7,143 nucleotides of DNA from an uncultured Lachnospiraceae bacterium (GTDB lineage Bacteria; Bacillota; Clostridia; Lachnospirales; Lachnospiraceae): assembly GCA_937891165.1 (NCBI GenBank), contig CALAEX010000234.1:1-7143 (forward strand). The letters are read 5' to 3'. How positions within the stretch are numbered: position 1 is the first letter of the stretch; each line of letters opens with the position of its first letter. Below the pieces are notes generated by a model. That model ran no database searches. It was not told the origin of the DNA and saw nothing but the letters and a program-made list of their open reading frames with translations. A program made the position numbers and the translations under genes. Of this stretch, positions 6,539 through 7,143 are shown piece after piece.

Positions 6539-6567
6539 TTGACAAAAGAAGAAAAAGACAGTAAAAT
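6539..6567 (+). promoter_or_regulatory. Sigma-A promoter of recA
   Basis: A perfect -35 TTGACA (6539-6544) and a -10 TAAAAT (6562-6567, 5 of 6) with a 17-base spacer. The start site would be near 6574, about 40 bases before the recA ATG. An AT-rich stretch just upstream (6525-6538) may act as an UP element. The remaining bases between the two divergent promoters (6436-6538) hold no gene or clear motif that I can support, except a TAGGAGG (6479-6485) with no following start codon. Confidence 0.85.
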
Positions 6568-6583
6568 AAGAACAATAGTTCGA

Positions 6584-6595
6584 GAACAAGCATTC
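6584..6595 (+). promoter_or_regulatory. Probable LexA (SOS) operator in the recA leader
   Basis: GAAC-AAGC-ATTC matches the Gram-positive LexA box GAAC-N4-GTTC at 7 of 8 fixed positions and is followed by the usual G. It lies about 10-20 bases downstream of the predicted transcription start, a position where repressor would block recA. Directly upstream, GTTC-GA-GAAC (6578-6587) shares the GAAC half site, so the region contains three half sites in a row. LexA control of recA is known in Firmicutes; the site itself is a motif match. Confidence 0.7.
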
Positions 6596-6614
6596 GATTG
6601 TTGGAGGTAATAAA

Positions 6615-7143
6615 ATGGCAGATAATGATAAGTTAAAGGCATTGGAGTCCGCTTTGGGCCAAATAGAAAAACAATATGGTAAAGGTTCTGTGATGAAACT
6701 GGGGGATAGAGCAGCTCGTATGAATGTAGAGGCAATTCCTACAGGTTCTTTAAGTTTGGATATTGCTCTTGGAGTAGGTGGCGTTCCAAAGGGTCGTATT
6801 ATTGAAATTTATGGACCAGAATCAAGTGGTAAAACAACAGTAGCATTGCATATGGTAGCAGAGGTACAAAAGCGTGGTGGTATTGCAGGATTTATTGATG
6901 CAGAACATGCATTAGACCCAGTATATGCAAAAAATATTGGAGTAGATATTGACAATTTATATATTTCTCAGCCTGACAATGGAGAACAAGGACTAGAGAT
7001 TACAGAGACTATGGTGCGTTCTGGAGCAATTGATATTGTAATTGTAGACTCTGTAGCTGCACTTGTTCCAAAAGCAGAAATTGAAGGGGATATGGGGGAT
7101 TCTCATGTAGGTCTTCAGGCAAGATTGATGTCTCAGGCACTTA
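6615..7143 (+). CDS. recA: RecA recombinase, N-terminal 176 residues (3' end cut by window)
   Basis: RecA forms filaments on single-stranded DNA, drives strand exchange, and triggers LexA self-cleavage in the SOS response. The reading frame is open from the ATG to the window end. It begins with a polymerisation helix (ALESALGQIEKQYGKGSVMK) and continues through the typical IPTGSLSLDIALGVGGVPKGR. The ATP-binding P-loop is GPESSGKTT (67-75), and the catalytic glutamate is E97 in DAEHALDP. Walker B is IVIVDSVAAL (D145), and DNA-binding loop L1 is around EIEGDMGDSHVG (155-166). No substitutions are seen at key positions. About half of the usual ~350-residue protein is present. The start is fixed by GGAGG (6603-6607) 7 bases before the ATG. 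Expression is probably SOS-induced through the operator upstream. Confidence 0.98.
   Translation, partial: MADNDKLKALESALGQIEKQYGKGSVMKLGDRAARMNVEAIPTGSLSLDIALGVGGVPKGRIIEIYGPESSGKTTVALHMVAEVQKRGGIAGFIDAEHALDPVYAKNIGVDIDNLYISQPDNGEQGLEITETMVRSGAIDIVIVDSVAALVPKAEIEGDMGDSHVGLQARLMSQAL

Noticed and set aside
6478..6735. Minus-strand open frame of 85 codons across the recA promoter
   Set aside because: It runs antisense through the recA promoter, SD and first codons, has no ribosome binding site and resembles no protein family.
1..7143. CRISPR array, tRNA, rRNA or insertion sequence
   Set aside because: No regularly spaced repeats, cloverleaf, rRNA segments, transposase or terminal inverted repeats with target duplications were found by eye.

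Overview
The window looks like a low-GC Firmicutes chromosome, most likely a gut-type Clostridia/Lachnospiraceae genome. The reasons are AT-rich codon use, consensus AAGGAG/GGAGG ribosome binding sites, a clostridial-type RecA, a LanF/BcrA-type drug-efflux ABC cassette, and a cobalamin-riboswitch-controlled ECF transporter. The genus is an inference.

Left part (1-2293, + strand): the remnant of a cardiolipin synthase gene, broken by a frameshift and by a deletion that removed its second HKD active site. An ABC ATPase and a six-helix ABC-2 permease follow closely, one base apart. They resemble self-protection or peptide-antibiotic efflux pumps of the LanF/BcrA type. A rho-independent terminator lies 21 bases after the permease.

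Middle part (2372-5085, + strand): a separate transcription unit with its own extended -10 promoter. It holds an OmpR-type response regulator, a histidine kinase with a very short external loop, and an unrecognised protein with about eight membrane helices. All three overlap head-to-tail by 4 bases. The likely scheme is that the kinase, perhaps with the membrane protein, senses envelope stress or an antimicrobial peptide, and the regulator controls the pump and possibly its own promoter. A perfect 23-bp inverted repeat at 5097-5169 closes this unit and also serves the convergent minus-strand operon.

Right part (5194-6435, - strand): a two-gene operon encoding a DUF4430 lipoprotein and an ECF transporter S component, coupled by a TAATG stop/start overlap. 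Its leader contains a recognisable cobalamin riboswitch with a sigma-A promoter directly upstream, so the operon is probably for capture and uptake of vitamin B12 or a related corrinoid.

Far right (6539-7143, + strand): recA, cut by the window end, with a near-consensus sigma-A promoter and a one-mismatch LexA-type operator. The divergent interval 6177-6614 has no protein gene but is almost wholly regulatory (riboswitch, two promoters, LexA site).
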